A stretch of 64,000 nt of DNA from Gaiellasilicea sp963761905 (GCA_963761905.1 CAVXIQ010000008.1:434001-498000), one strand, 5' to 3'; positions 1 through 8,115 are shown, counted from the first letter of the stretch. Program-made: numbers and translations. Notes: a model not told the origin generated them from the letters alone.

Positions 1-169
1 CAGCCCGGTCGAAGCGAGGATCATCCGCGCCGGCGTAGAGGAACACGAGCGATAGCGCGTCCTCGAGATTGAGCTGGCCCATCTCCCGTGCGGCGAGCTC
101 TGCATTGAGCAGGCTCTTGCGCTCAACCGCACGACGAAAACGAGTAAGAGGTGAGCCCTGCGCCGTCAC
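1..169 (-). CDS. SOS-box-linked conserved hypothetical protein, partial (N-terminal part)
   Basis: Reading leftwards from a GTG at 169-167, 56 codons stay open to the window edge. The protein starts VTAQGSPLTRF and contains LLNAELAAREMGQLNLEDA, a run typical of small actinobacterial hypothetical proteins of unknown role. A LexA-type operator overlaps the start codon, so DNA-damage induction is likely. A truncated copy of the same gene lies at 2281-2414 with its own operator. The C-terminus is outside the window and no catalytic motif is visible in the part seen. Confidence 0.6.
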   Translation of the reverse strand, partial: MTAQGSPLTRFRRAVERKSLLNAELAAREMGQLNLEDALSLVFLYAGADDPRFDRA

Positions 170-187
170 GAACCTATGTTCGCACTC
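51..187. repeat. Dispersed repeat copy A (SOS box plus 5' part of a hypothetical gene)
   Basis: This stretch aligns without large gaps to 2281-2416. The match covers the operator and the first ~40 codons of the leftward gene. Left of 51 the two copies diverge. Most differences are silent or conservative, so these are homologous gene starts rather than a recent duplication. Confidence 0.7.
169..182. promoter_or_regulatory. LexA/SOS-type operator (copy A)
   Basis: CGAACCTATGTTCG reads as CGAAC-N4-GTTCG, the core of the actinobacterial SOS box (known consensus TCGAAC-N4-GTTCGA). It overlaps the GTG of the leftward gene and lies 55 bp upstream of the rightward NERD gene, so it could control either or both. 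Confidence 0.6.
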
Positions 188-237
188 CACGGGAGTGGCG
201 GACAGGATTAAGCGCTCCTCCAGCCAACATCTCCGTT

Positions 238-993
238 GTGCGCATTCGCTGGTGGGAAATTGTGCTCGCGACTCTCCTCGTTCTGGTCGCTCTGCTCTGG
301 CTCGTGGCGGGCCTCTATTTGGCGGGGCTCGTGATGCTGTTCTTGCTTTTGTTCGCGTTTGCCTCAAGAGCGGAAGTTGTCGAGCGCAACGTTGCCGGCT
401 CACACGCGCGTACTCGCGCTTTGCTCGCCTTGATCCGCGCCGTCGCGCTCCTCGCAATCCTCGTTGTCGTCGGCGCGCTGGTCTGGGTCGGCGACAGGGA
501 CGAATGGACAGATGACACTCCCGGCACGGTGGCTGTGTTTGCCCTCGCCGGACTCGCCATCTATCTAATGCGCGACATCGACCGTTACACCGACGAAGCA
601 ATCGACTACTTCATTGGTGGGAGAGCCGAACGCCGGGTCGCTCAAGAACTAGAGCCTCTTCGCGAGCAAGGCTGGACAATCGCCCACAATGTGCCACGCG
701 AGGGACGGGGCAACCTCGACCACTTTGTGACTGGCTCTACCGGCGCGTTCGCGATCGAAACCAAGAGCGGCAGGTTCCGAGCTGCGGATCGTGGGGATGC
801 AATCAGCAACGCAATCTGGGCTCGTGAGAAGTTTGGCGAGCGGTTCGTGAAAGCTGTGCTGTGTGTTGGAACAGACCCGCCAGAGCAGCCGCGTAGAGAC
901 CTTCACGGAAAGTCCGAGTGCTGGATCATCGGGCCAAGCCAGCTCCGTGACTGGCTCGTCGCGCACAAGTGGGTACCGCGGCGGACGTCATAG
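238..993 (+). CDS. NERD (nuclease-related) domain membrane protein
   Basis: About 251 residues from a GTG at 238 (VRIRWWEIVLA). The frame is open from 151, but the charged stretch before 238 does not look like part of the protein. Three hydrophobic segments come first: two in the first ~35 residues as a hairpin, one near residues 65-85, with a further short one before residue 125. A cytoplasmic NERD domain follows, with GRGNLDHFVTG and FAIETKSGRF carrying the Asp and Glu-x-Lys pattern of this restriction-endonuclease-like fold. NERD proteins are thought to act on DNA, but the substrate here is unknown. It is divergent from the SOS-linked gene and shares its operator region, which would fit a damage-response role (inference). 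No clear ribosome site is seen. Confidence 0.75.
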   Translation: MRIRWWEIVLATLLVLVALLWLVAGLYLAGLVMLFLLLFAFASRAEVVERNVAGSHARTRALLALIRAVALLAILVVVGALVWVGDRDEWTDDTPGTVAVFALAGLAIYLMRDIDRYTDEAIDYFIGGRAERRVAQELEPLREQGWTIAHNVPREGRGNLDHFVTGSTGAFAIETKSGRFRAADRGDAISNAIWAREKFGERFVKAVLCVGTDPPEQPRRDLHGKSECWIIGPSQLRDWLVAHKWVPRRTS

Positions 994-1143
994 GTGGTTC
1001 GAATGCCGCCTCGACTGACTGCACGAACCACCTACCGCCTGCGGAACGAGGGGGCACCGAGGGGGGCACCACTCGACCTTCTACGTCCTTTGTGTCACAC
1101 CTGACCCGCTTACTAAGCGGAAACGGCTTGGATAAACGGGGAA

Positions 1144-1172
1144 GGAAGGCCCATACGGGATTCGAACCCGTG
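1144..1172. repeat. att-like direct repeat: 3' fragment of tRNA-Glu (distal island end)
   Basis: 29 bp here are identical to 7890-7918 and in the same orientation. They correspond to the 3' end of the tRNA-Glu gene (acceptor strand, T arm) plus flanking bases. Sequence beyond 1172 does not fold into the rest of a tRNA, so this is a fragment, as expected at the far end of an element integrated into a tRNA 3' end. Confidence 0.75.
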
Positions 1173-1284
1173 TCCAGAGAGACCGAGGTTCCAGAGCCGC
1201 TTCGCCGGAAACTCGATGAGCTAAGGGCGCAGAGCAAGGCGAGGGCTGATGAGCGTCGCTAGAACTCGTAGCCGCAGTGCGTTG

Positions 1285-1818
1285 CTAGCGAATGACCTGG
1301 TAGCCGCGCTCAGCGAATGCGACTGTGAGCGCTTCACGTGGGGTCGTGCCGACGGGGACGTGAACGCTCACACGGCCGAGACGGGGGTGATCGACCCACC
1401 ATTGGGTCACTCGTGCTGCGGGAACGTCGAGCCCCGGCCGGCTTCCGAGATGAAAGACCTTCCCGGAGGCAGGGAGCGACAGCGGGCTCGCGGGAGTGGG
1501 GACGAGCGCGGCGGGCTCGTCGTCGGTCTTCCAGTCGTTCACGGTCGCGTCGAACCTGAGAACCCAGTCGCTTGCAGTGGCGTCGATTTCGGAGCGTTGC
1601 TGCCACGCGGCGCCGAGTGCGAGCCCGATCACGACGACCGCTATCAAACGGCGATCCGATCGCTTGAAACGCCTGCGAAACCGCCGGTTCTTCGAACTGC
1701 GCGAGGAGGGGCGATAGCTGTAGGCCGGGCCGGTCGAACCGTCTCCGCGCTGCCCACGGAAGGCTTTCCATGCCTTCGAAGGTTCTTTCCTGTACCAGTC
1801 GCGATCGTCGAGGGCCAC
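1285..1818 (-). CDS. Hypothetical single-pass membrane protein
   Basis: 177 residues from a GTG start (VALDDRDWYRKEPS). The basic, hydrophilic N-terminus is followed by one hydrophobic segment at about residues 57-72 and a C-terminal domain of ~100 residues ending in a GTTPREALTVAFAERGYQVIR-like region. The DRDWYRxEPS opening recurs in small actinobacterial membrane proteins of unknown function. Topology is probably N-in with the C-terminal domain outside. No enzyme motif is seen. It is the first gene inside the island, just after the att-like fragment. Confidence 0.55.
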   Translation of the reverse strand: MALDDRDWYRKEPSKAWKAFRGQRGDGSTGPAYSYRPSSRSSKNRRFRRRFKRSDRRLIAVVVIGLALGAAWQQRSEIDATASDWVLRFDATVNDWKTDDEPAALVPTPASPLSLPASGKVFHLGSRPGLDVPAARVTQWWVDHPRLGRVSVHVPVGTTPREALTVAFAERGYQVIR

Positions 1819-1852
1819 CGCGGAGTTGTCGCACGGGGATCAGTCGTCGTCA

Positions 1853-2062
1853 ATGCCCAAACGGGTGGTGTTGATCGTGTTCGCCGCTGATCGGCTGATC
1901 CGGACGGCGCACGACTACGAGGTGCTCGCAGCCTCCCACCCCGAGCGCGCAGCGCTCGTGGGGGGCGGCGAGCACCTCGCTGCTGCGACTGCCTTCACCG
2001 TCGCAGCGATCGTCATGCGCGAGGTAGCAGCGGCACTCGAGGACGAATTGGAAGCTGCGTGA
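1853..2062 (+). CDS. Hypothetical small protein
   Basis: 69 codons from ATG (MPKRVVLIVFAADRLI) to TGA. The second half is Ala/Glu-rich and helical (REVAAALEDELEAA). I do not recognise it. Composition is protein-like and no better frame competes, but there is no ribosome site and it lies between broken gene fragments, so it may be spurious. Confidence 0.3.
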   Translation: MPKRVVLIVFAADRLIRTAHDYEVLAASHPERAALVGGGEHLAAATAFTVAAIVMREVAAALEDELEAA

Positions 2063-2280
2063 ACGGGGTTGAATTGATCGACGTAGTGGGGTTCGGCGTC
2101 GATGACGTAACCCTCGGGTTCGACATGACTGGGTCGAGGTCGATTGGTCGGCTCAACTCGATGCCGGGGATCGACACACGATGGGGTAAGCGGTTAGGCG
2201 AGCGCGGGTCGTGGGGTGCTTGGGTGAATGCGTTTGGTCGTTCGGCGGCGCACTGGAAGCCAGAGACCTGCCGGCTGAGC

Positions 2281-2414
2281 GAGAGCGCGTCCTCGAGATC
2301 GAGGCGGCCCATTTCCCGTGCGGCGAGCTCCACATTGAGAAGGCTCTTGCGCTTAACGGCGCGGCGGAAGCGGGTGAGAGGCGATCCTTGGCAGTCAGGA
2401 ACGTATGTTCGCAC
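2281..2414 (-). pseudogene. Truncated copy of the SOS-linked hypothetical gene
   Basis: The leftward frame VRTYVPDCQGSPLTRF...REMGRLDLEDALSL matches the gene at 1-169 for about 40 codons. It then runs into unrelated sequence (SRQVSGFQCAAE...), so the conserved body is lost. The upstream operator is retained. It is a relic of rearrangement inside the island. Confidence 0.6.
2398..2411. promoter_or_regulatory. LexA/SOS-type operator (copy B)
   Basis: On the minus strand this reads CGAACATACGTTCC, which fits the Bacillus-type consensus CGAACRNRYGTTYC exactly and the actinobacterial one with a single change. It precedes the truncated gene copy. Confidence 0.55.
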
Positions 2415-2720
2415 GTCCCCAGGCGAAGCGCGTGAGGCTAAGTGGTCATGCAGCTGCTGGCAGCGCGCCGGTGCGCCAACGCGGAATCGCCGCATAGCCG
2501 AACGCGACCGCCAAACGCCCAAGCAGTCGAGCACAACCAAGACGACGCCGATCCGCTGCACCGCGTCACGGTTGAGCAGCGCGTCACGGTTGCTGGAACG
2601 GATCTCGACGACGCACGATCCGACGCCATCTACGCAGACGGCTACGCACGTGCTCTGACGTCATTGATCAGGCAGCGACACCGGGTTATGTTGGCGCAGA
2701 TCGACAAGAAAGGGGTCGTA
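2415..2720. other. Non-coding or degraded stretch before the monooxygenase gene
   Basis: No convincing gene. The plus frame is open upstream of the monooxygenase ATG, but its sequence lacks family features. A short direct repeat of GCGTCACGGTTG occurs near 2565-2590. TATGTT near 2687 could be a -10 element for the downstream gene. Confidence 0.35.
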
Positions 2721-3863
2721 ATGAACGACGAGCGCTACGACGTCGTCGTGATCGGCGCGGGCCAAGCCGGCCTCGCCATCGGGCACTTTCTAGCGAGGCA
2801 GGGCAAGCAGTTCGTAATCCTCGAAGCCGCGGACTCGGTGGGTTCCGCCTGGCGCAGCCGGTGGGACTCGCTCGTCCTCTTCACGCCGCGCCGCTACGAC
2901 GCGCTGCCGGGGCTTGCCTTCCCCGGCGACCCGGACGGATATCCGACGCGCGACGAGGTCATCGCGTACCTCGAGCGGTACGCGGAGCACTTCCAACTGC
3001 CGATCGCGCTCTCGAGCCCGGTCCGCTCGCTCAGAAGAGACAGCGACGCGTTCGTGCTCGAGACGGACGAGAAGCGGATCCTGGCCAGTCAGGTTGTCGT
3101 GGCCACAGGCCCGTTCCAGGTGCCGAACGTGCCCTCCCTCGCTCAAGGCCTTGCAGCGGACGTGTTCCAGACGCACAGCACCGAGTACCGCCGGCCGGCC
3201 GATGTCCCCGAGGGCCGGGTGCTCGTGGTCGGCGGCGGCAACACCGGCTTTCAGATCGCGAAGGAGCTCGTGGCGAGCCGTGAGGTGCATCTCGCGGTCG
3301 GCTCCCGGCAAAAGCCCCTGCCACAGCGGCTGCTGGGCCGCGACGTCTTCTGGTGGCTGACGAGGCTCGGCTTGCTCTCGAAGACGGTCGAGTCCCGGCT
3401 CGGCCGACGCCTCCGGGGCCGCGACACTCTGATCGGCTCGAGCCCGAGGCAGGTGAAGCGGCTCGGCGTCCAAGTGCGCCCGCGCGCAGTGCGCGCCGAC
3501 GGCCGCACGATCAGCTTCGCTGACGGCAGTGAACTGGACGTCGATGCCGTGGTCTGGGCGTCCGGCTACCGGCCGGGCCACTCGTGGATTGAACCCCCGG
3601 TGACGGATGACGACGGCGCTCTGCGCCATCGTCGAGGCATCACCCAGGTGCCGGGACTCTACTTCCTCGGCCTCTCCTGGCAGCACACCCGCGGCTCGGC
3701 GTTGCTCGGCTTCGTCGCCGACGACGCGGCATACATCGCCGACCAGCTCGGCGGCGGGAGCGAGCCCGCACCTCAGACGAACAGTCGCACTCCGCAGGAA
3801 GCGGGCGCCGCAGGAGGAGTCATGACTCAGGAAGAAGCCGACTTCCGCACGAGGGGCCGCTAG
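2721..3863 (+). CDS. Flavin-containing monooxygenase (CzcO/FMO-like)
   Basis: 380 residues. The ATG at 2721 follows a purine-rich ribosome site (AGAAAGGGG); upstream in-frame codons are ignored. The N-terminal FAD Rossmann motif VVIGAGQAGLAIGHFL is at residues ~8-23 and a second nucleotide (NADPH) motif VLVVGGGNTGFQIAKEL at ~170-186. WASGYRPGHSW matches the C-terminal ATG-type motif of FMO-like proteins. These oxidise small nucleophiles or act as poorly defined flavoproteins often found beside metal-efflux genes. The last ~25 residues are hydrophilic and probably disordered. The gene converges on the multicopper oxidase 60 bp away, suggesting a shared metal or oxidative stress theme for the island cargo (inference). 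Confidence 0.85.
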   Translation: MNDERYDVVVIGAGQAGLAIGHFLARQGKQFVILEAADSVGSAWRSRWDSLVLFTPRRYDALPGLAFPGDPDGYPTRDEVIAYLERYAEHFQLPIALSSPVRSLRRDSDAFVLETDEKRILASQVVVATGPFQVPNVPSLAQGLAADVFQTHSTEYRRPADVPEGRVLVVGGGNTGFQIAKELVASREVHLAVGSRQKPLPQRLLGRDVFWWLTRLGLLSKTVESRLGRRLRGRDTLIGSSPRQVKRLGVQVRPRAVRADGRTISFADGSELDVDAVVWASGYRPGHSWIEPPVTDDDGALRHRRGITQVPGLYFLGLSWQHTRGSALLGFVADDAAYIADQLGGGSEPAPQTNSRTPQEAGAAGGVMTQEEADFRTRGR

Positions 3864-3923
3864 CGCTCGCCCACTGCCGCTTCGGGTGACATTCCTCGAC
3901 GCGGAGTCCAGACGAGCGGTGCG

Positions 3924-5762
3924 CTAGGTCATCGGCTCGTCGACGATGAAGGTAAGCATCATCCCGCTCTCGTGATGCTCGGCGATGTGGCAGTGCGCCA
4001 TCCAAGTTCCGGGGTTGGTGACGTCGAGCAGGATGTCGACCGTCTCGCCGGTTCGCACCAGCACCGTGTCCTTCCAGACCAGGTTGGGCTCCTCGACCTC
4101 GTCGCGGGCGAGGATCAGGAAGCGGCCGGCTCCATGCACGTGGAACGGGTGGGGCATCGGATGGTCGGAGTCAAGTTCGTTGACGAGGCGGATCTTCACG
4201 CGGTCACTGACGCTGAAGTGCCAGTCGATTGCCGCGTTCTCTGCACCCGTCTCCCGGTCGACGAGCTTCCAGCGCGTATTCGCCGGGGTCGTGATCCGGT
4301 TGACCTCGACCATGTCGTCTTCCCACTCGATCCCCTGGGCGCTGTCGTGCGAATGGTCGTGCCCGTGGTGCGCGTCTTGGTGGCGACCATGGGCATGCGC
4401 GTGTTCGGCGTGCTCCTCGGCGGAGGAGTGCTCGTGCTCGTCCGCGTGCTCATGATCGCCCTCCTCATGCTCATGCTCGTGGTGGCCGTGGTGCTCGTGT
4501 CCGCTCAAGCCCGCGACGGCAGCGGGGACGAGCTTCATGCCGCACTTCGGGCAGCGGTGGGGCGACTCGCTGACCACCTCCGGATGCATCGGGCAGACGA
4601 ACTTCGTTGGCGCGGCGGTGGCGAGCAGCTTCATGCCGCACTTCGGGCAGCTTCCCGGCTCTTCACTGACGACCTCGGGGTGCATCGGACAGGCGTAGAC
4701 GACGTCGCCGTCGGGAGTGCCCATGTCCATCTCGGCCACGAACGCCAGCGTCTTGTCGGGCGGCGAGTCGAGGAAGGGGGCGAGCCTCTCCCGCTCCGCG
4801 GTGAGATCCGCGTTCGTGCGCGGCTGGTCGAACGCCGCCGCGAGGTCGGGCTCCGCCTGCGCCTCGCCGACGGCGACCGTCGCGAGCCGATAGGTGCGCT
4901 CGGGGGTGCGGTGTTCGAGCGCGAACTCGCCGGCCTCGGGGAAGTGGACGTCGACGACGACGCGCTCCGAGGGTGCGATCAGCACCTCTTCGACGACTTG
5001 CTCGTGCTCGTAGTGGCCGCTGTCGCCGCCGACCAGCTTCATGCGTGCGCCGGGCAGGGTGACGTTGAAGACACGGGTGTTCGCGGTGTTGGTCAGGTAG
5101 AGCCGGACGACCTCGCCGCGGCTCGCGGTTAGCTCGAGCTCGGGGTCACCGGCGATGAGCATGACGTTGCCGAACCGGCCCATCGCCACGTGCGTGGTCT
5201 CGGCGCCGAAGGGGGCTATCCGGCCCTCCTCGATCAGGATGTCGTCCAGCGTGAGGGACTCCTCGCGGTGGACGGGCGGCCAGTAGTCAGGCTCGGCGGG
5301 GTCGACGAGGATGTTCCCGTAGAGGCCGAGCTCCTGCCCGTAGTCCTCGCGGATGTGCGGGTGGTACCAGTAAGCGCCGGGGTCTGGGACGGTGATCTCG
5401 TACGTGAACCGCTCGCCGACCGGGATCGGCGCCTGCGTGTCGTGCGTCCCGTCGTAGCGGTTCTCGAGCCGGAGCCCATGCCAGTGCACCGTCGCCTCGA
5501 GGTCGCCCCGATTGGTGGCGTGCACGCTTACCGTCGCGCCCTCCGGAATCCTCAGCGTCGGGCCAGGGATCGAGCCGTTGTAGGCGAGCATTCGCACGGT
5601 CGCGTCGCCGATCCGCTTCGCCACCGGCGCGATCTCGAGCTCGAACTCGTCGCCATCGCCGAGCTCGACGAGCTTCGGTCGAGTCGCCTCGGGAAGGCCC
5701 GTCGTGTCGGTCGGCATGTGCTCGAGCTCGGTGGCGCCGTGTCCATGGTGGTGGTCATGCAT
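3924..5762 (-). CDS. Multicopper oxidase with two internal heavy-metal-binding modules and a His-rich linker
   Basis: 612 residues. Copper ligands are complete: HWHG (93-96) and YHPH (133-136) in the first cupredoxin domain, then HPMPHPFHVHG (534-544) and HCHIAEHHESGMM (590-602), with type-1 Cys591, His596 and axial Met601. Two tandem modules of the form CPMHPEV...CPKCGMKL sit at about 358-378 and 390-411, where the second and third domains are normally joined. A segment almost entirely of His, Glu, Asp and Ala follows at 421-475. The N-terminus is also His-rich (MHDHHHGHG), with no signal peptide or Tat motif, so a cytoplasmic location is likely unless export is piggy-backed. A role in Cu(I) or other metal oxidation and detoxification is inferred. 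It lies 17 bp downstream of the VOC gene, probably in one transcript. Confidence 0.88.
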   Translation of the reverse strand: MHDHHHGHGATELEHMPTDTTGLPEATRPKLVELGDGDEFELEIAPVAKRIGDATVRMLAYNGSIPGPTLRIPEGATVSVHATNRGDLEATVHWHGLRLENRYDGTHDTQAPIPVGERFTYEITVPDPGAYWYHPHIREDYGQELGLYGNILVDPAEPDYWPPVHREESLTLDDILIEEGRIAPFGAETTHVAMGRFGNVMLIAGDPELELTASRGEVVRLYLTNTANTRVFNVTLPGARMKLVGGDSGHYEHEQVVEEVLIAPSERVVVDVHFPEAGEFALEHRTPERTYRLATVAVGEAQAEPDLAAAFDQPRTNADLTAERERLAPFLDSPPDKTLAFVAEMDMGTPDGDVVYACPMHPEVVSEEPGSCPKCGMKLLATAAPTKFVCPMHPEVVSESPHRCPKCGMKLVPAAVAGLSGHEHHGHHEHEHEEGDHEHADEHEHSSAEEHAEHAHAHGRHQDAHHGHDHSHDSAQGIEWEDDMVEVNRITTPANTRWKLVDRETGAENAAIDWHFSVSDRVKIRLVNELDSDHPMPHPFHVHGAGRFLILARDEVEEPNLVWKDTVLVRTGETVDILLDVTNPGTWMAHCHIAEHHESGMMLTFIVDEPMT

Positions 5763-5779
5763 GGCTTGCTTCTCCTTTC

Positions 5780-6214
5780 CTACGATGGCCGGTGGTAGGA
5801 AGCGCCGTCGGTGAGCCCGTAGACGTTGCCGTCGGGGCCGCGGAAGTGGACCCAGCCCTGGTCGGCCGTTCCCTGCATCGGACCCAGGACCTCGACGCCG
5901 GCGGCCTCCAGTTCGGCGGTCGCGGCGGACAGGTCATCAACGAGGAACTCGGGGACCGGGCCGGTCGTAAAGTGCAAGTGGGCGGTGTCAGGAGGGCCGA
6001 AGATCTCGAACTGGGATGAGTCTTCGAGCTTGCTCCAGGCGAAGCCCGGCGCCAGTTCGACCAACGGCACACCGAGCACGTCCCGGAAGAAGGCAACCGT
6101 TTCGGCGAACGCTTCCGTCCGCACACCTGCCCAAACGACGCCGCGCACCTGCACCTGGCGATCGTAAGGCCGATCGTCATCGCAGTGGGTGATCTGACCG
6201 GCTGGCGCGAACAC
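5780..6214 (-). CDS. VOC (glyoxalase/bleomycin-resistance fold) family protein
   Basis: 144 residues as drawn. The family core starts at VQVRGVVWAGVRTEAF, so the true start may be about 20 codons later at a GTG. FFRDVLGVPLVEL, the FEIFGPPDTAHLHF strand and the closing WVHFRGPDGNVYGLTDG are typical of one VOC module, with a C-terminal metal-ligand-like position in the DGNVYGL turn. Substrate is unknown: members include isomerases, dioxygenases and drug-binding proteins. It is the upstream gene of a two-gene unit with the multicopper oxidase. Confidence 0.75.
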   Translation of the reverse strand: MFAPAGQITHCDDDRPYDRQVQVRGVVWAGVRTEAFAETVAFFRDVLGVPLVELAPGFAWSKLEDSSQFEIFGPPDTAHLHFTTGPVPEFLVDDLSAATAELEAAGVEVLGPMQGTADQGWVHFRGPDGNVYGLTDGASYHRPS

Positions 6215-6303
6215 GTCGGTGATGGCTCGTGTCGTGATCGACGCGAACCGCTCCTCTTCGAGCAGCGCGCTGTGCTCCGGTTTGGGGCGTTCCGCCTCCT
6301 TCT

Positions 6304-7131
6304 CTATTTCCAGTCTGCGGCGTTGCCGGATCCGAGCACGCGGACGCGGCTGCCGTCGGGATTGCTGGTCAGGACGCGGCCGTTGGCGACGTAGAGGATC
6401 CGTCTGCCCCCGCGGCTGAAGCGCGGGTTCTCCTCGTCCAGCCGCGGCGTCGACGTGAGCCGGCGCTCGTTGCGGCCGCTGCGGTCGATCGCGTAGAGCT
6501 CGAGGTTGCCGTCTCGGTTCGAGGTGAACACGAGCGTGCGCCCGTCCGGCGACCAGGCCGGTGTCATCTCCTCACCGAGCTTGTCGTGGGTGCCCTGGCT
6601 CCTCGTCAGGCGACGGAGCCTCGAGCCGTCTGCGGCCATCAAGAAGATGTCGCTGTTGAAGGCGTCCGTGCTGCGGCTGAAGGCGATCGTTCTGCCGTCG
6701 GGGGAGTAGGCGGGCGTGACGTTGCCGATCCATGAGTGCTGGCTACGCGTGAGCGGCGTCAGCTTCGCGTCGGCAACTGACACGGTGAAGAGATTGCGGG
6801 TGCCTCCGAAGGCGATCTGCGTGCCGTCTCGCGACCAGGCGGGGAAGCTCGCCGGCCAGTGCAGCCCCGGCTGGCGTCTGGTGAGCCGGCGCTCGTTCTT
6901 TCCGTTCGCGTCGATCACGAAGATCTGGCCGAAGCGGGTGAATGCGACCCGCTTCCCATCCGGGCTCCAGGTCGGCTGCGAGCCTCCTGCGATGCGGACA
7001 CCGTCGATGTACACGGCCCCTCGGTCGGAGACGACGAGGCCAGGCGCCCTGGCGATCGGTGCTTGCGCTGCTGTCGCAGCCGCCGCCGCTACGGAGAAAG
7101 CGACGGCGCTGATGAGTGCGGTGAGTTTCAT
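6304..7131 (-). CDS. Secreted TolB-like PD40/WD40 beta-propeller protein
   Basis: 275 residues. MKLTALISAVAFSVAAAAATAAQA is a clear signal peptide with a cleavable Ala-rich end. The mature part has at least five PD40 repeats (PTWSPDGKRVAF, PAWSRDGTQIAF, PAYSPDGRTIAF, PAWSPDGRTLVF, PRFSRGGRRILY), each followed by a strand and a DxxGxxxRRLT turn. Such propellers serve as extracytoplasmic scaffolds or sensors; no catalytic domain is attached. A GGAGG lies about 12 nt before the ATG. It ends 90 bp from the VOC gene on the same strand. Confidence 0.8.
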   Translation of the reverse strand: MKLTALISAVAFSVAAAAATAAQAPIARAPGLVVSDRGAVYIDGVRIAGGSQPTWSPDGKRVAFTRFGQIFVIDANGKNERRLTRRQPGLHWPASFPAWSRDGTQIAFGGTRNLFTVSVADAKLTPLTRSQHSWIGNVTPAYSPDGRTIAFSRSTDAFNSDIFLMAADGSRLRRLTRSQGTHDKLGEEMTPAWSPDGRTLVFTSNRDGNLELYAIDRSGRNERRLTSTPRLDEENPRFSRGGRRILYVANGRVLTSNPDGSRVRVLGSGNAADWK

Positions 7132-7854
7132 CTCGGGCTTAGCCTCCTGGTCGGGCGCGCTGTCTTTGGCGCCTCGCCTATCCCAACGACCCGATTGTTG
7201 CCCCGGCGATACGGCCGGCAGGTGCGCGTGCGTTCGGGAAACCGCACCCTGTCGGAACCTGGCTCAAGCAGCGGTCGCCGGTGGCGCTCGAGGCTAGGAC
7301 GATCAGCCCGATGTGACCTCTCTCGCGAACTTCTGCAGGCGCCGGGTAAGCACTAGCCTGCGGCCACTGCCGACAACGGCGACGAAAACGGCGACGCCTT
7401 TCCCGCTGTTCGAGCTTGGCTCTACGTCAGCATGTCGGTGCGGCATACATCGTCAGCCGAGGCCTTGCAAAGGCTGGGAGTCGCTACCCCTACTGGGCCA
7501 CTAGCGACGAGCTCCCCGTGGCCGGCAAGAACCGCGACTAGAGGGTTCAACGGGCGAGGGCTCAGAGGGTGCGAGCTCTGACGCCCGCCACTTTCGCAAT
7601 TCGTCGTTATTGCAAGCAGGATCTGTCTGGAGGTTTGTGCGCGTCGCTCGCCTGGATAAAGAGCAACGTGAGCGGCAGCTGCGTCATCGGTCGCGGCTGC
7701 CGCGAAACGACAACTGGATCCAGCCCGCTCGTGCGCCTGCTTGTGAGTACTGGGGGCGCAATGAGGCGTCCAGCGTGATCCAATCCTGATCCAATCGTGG
7801 CTCAAGTTGGCTTACGATGGCGTTGGTTGTCCCGCGGCAAGCCCGTCGGGCTAG
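7132..7854. other. Gene-free stretch at the right end of the island
   Basis: Frames here lack protein-like composition and family features. I see a small AGCCCGTCGGGCT palindrome near 7842 and a near-tandem GATCCAATC pair near 7770-7795. An integrase would be expected next to the tRNA, but none can be read on either strand. Confidence 0.5.
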
Positions 7855-7883
7855 AAACAAGAAACCCCGCCTCAGCAGGGTTT
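7855..7883 (-). terminator. Intrinsic terminator of tRNA-Glu
   Basis: On the minus strand AAACCCTGC-TGAG-GCGGGGTTT forms a hairpin followed by CTTGTTT, 10 nt beyond the tRNA 3' end. Confidence 0.8.
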
Positions 7884-7892
7884 TGTACTGGA

Positions 7893-7965
7893 AGGCCCAT
7901 ACGGGATTCGAACCCGTGCCGCCGCCGTGAGAGGGCGGTGTCCTAGGCCACTAGACGAATGGGCC
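7893..7965 (-). tRNA. tRNA-Glu (anticodon CTC)
   Basis: Minus strand. The acceptor GGCCCAT pairs with ATGGGCC, the D arm contains TAGTGGCCTAGGA, the anticodon arm CCGCC-CTCTCAC-GGCGG gives anticodon CTC (Glu, GAG codons), and the T arm is ACGGG-TTCGAAT-CCCGT. No CCA is encoded. Its 3' end faces left and is the apparent integration site of the island. Confidence 0.95.
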
Positions 7966-7976
7966 GTGGCGGGCGC

Positions 7977-7982
7977 AGTGTA
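7977..7982 (-). promoter_or_regulatory. -10 element of tRNA-Glu
   Basis: TACACT on the minus strand, 11 nt upstream of the tRNA 5' end. Confidence 0.55.
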
Positions 7983-8115
7983 GCGAACCGCTTCCTGAAC
8001 CCTGTTCCACCTCCGAAGCAGGGCTTTACCAAGGCTTTGCCTTCGCCTGGGCCGCTCTTGGACGAGCGCCGGGCACCCTCTCTCTGTCCGCGTAAACGAA
8101 CGAGGGAGCAAGGCG

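Larger units (their letters stand above)
2281..2416. repeat. Dispersed repeat copy B
   Basis: Second copy of the 51-187 unit, in the same orientation. It keeps the SOS-type operator and the first ~40 codons; similarity stops abruptly at 2281. Confidence 0.7.
1144..7918. mobile_element. Putative relic genomic island at tRNA-Glu
   Basis: The region is flanked by 29-bp direct repeats. The intact tRNA-Glu is at the right end with its 3' end facing into the island, and a 3' fragment of it lies at the left end: the classic geometry of tyrosine-recombinase integration. Cargo includes a flavin monooxygenase, a multicopper oxidase with metal-binding modules, a VOC protein, a PD40 protein and several unrecognised or broken ORFs. 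No integrase is visible, so the element may be a decayed relic or mobilised in trans. Confidence 0.55.

Noticed and set aside
1149..1240. A second complete tRNA gene
   Set aside because: Only the acceptor strand and T arm are present; downstream bases do not form anticodon or D arms.
7422..7805. Minus-strand frame next to tRNA-Glu that might be the island integrase
   Set aside because: It lacks the tyrosine recombinase R-H-R-Y motifs and has biased, non-protein-like composition.
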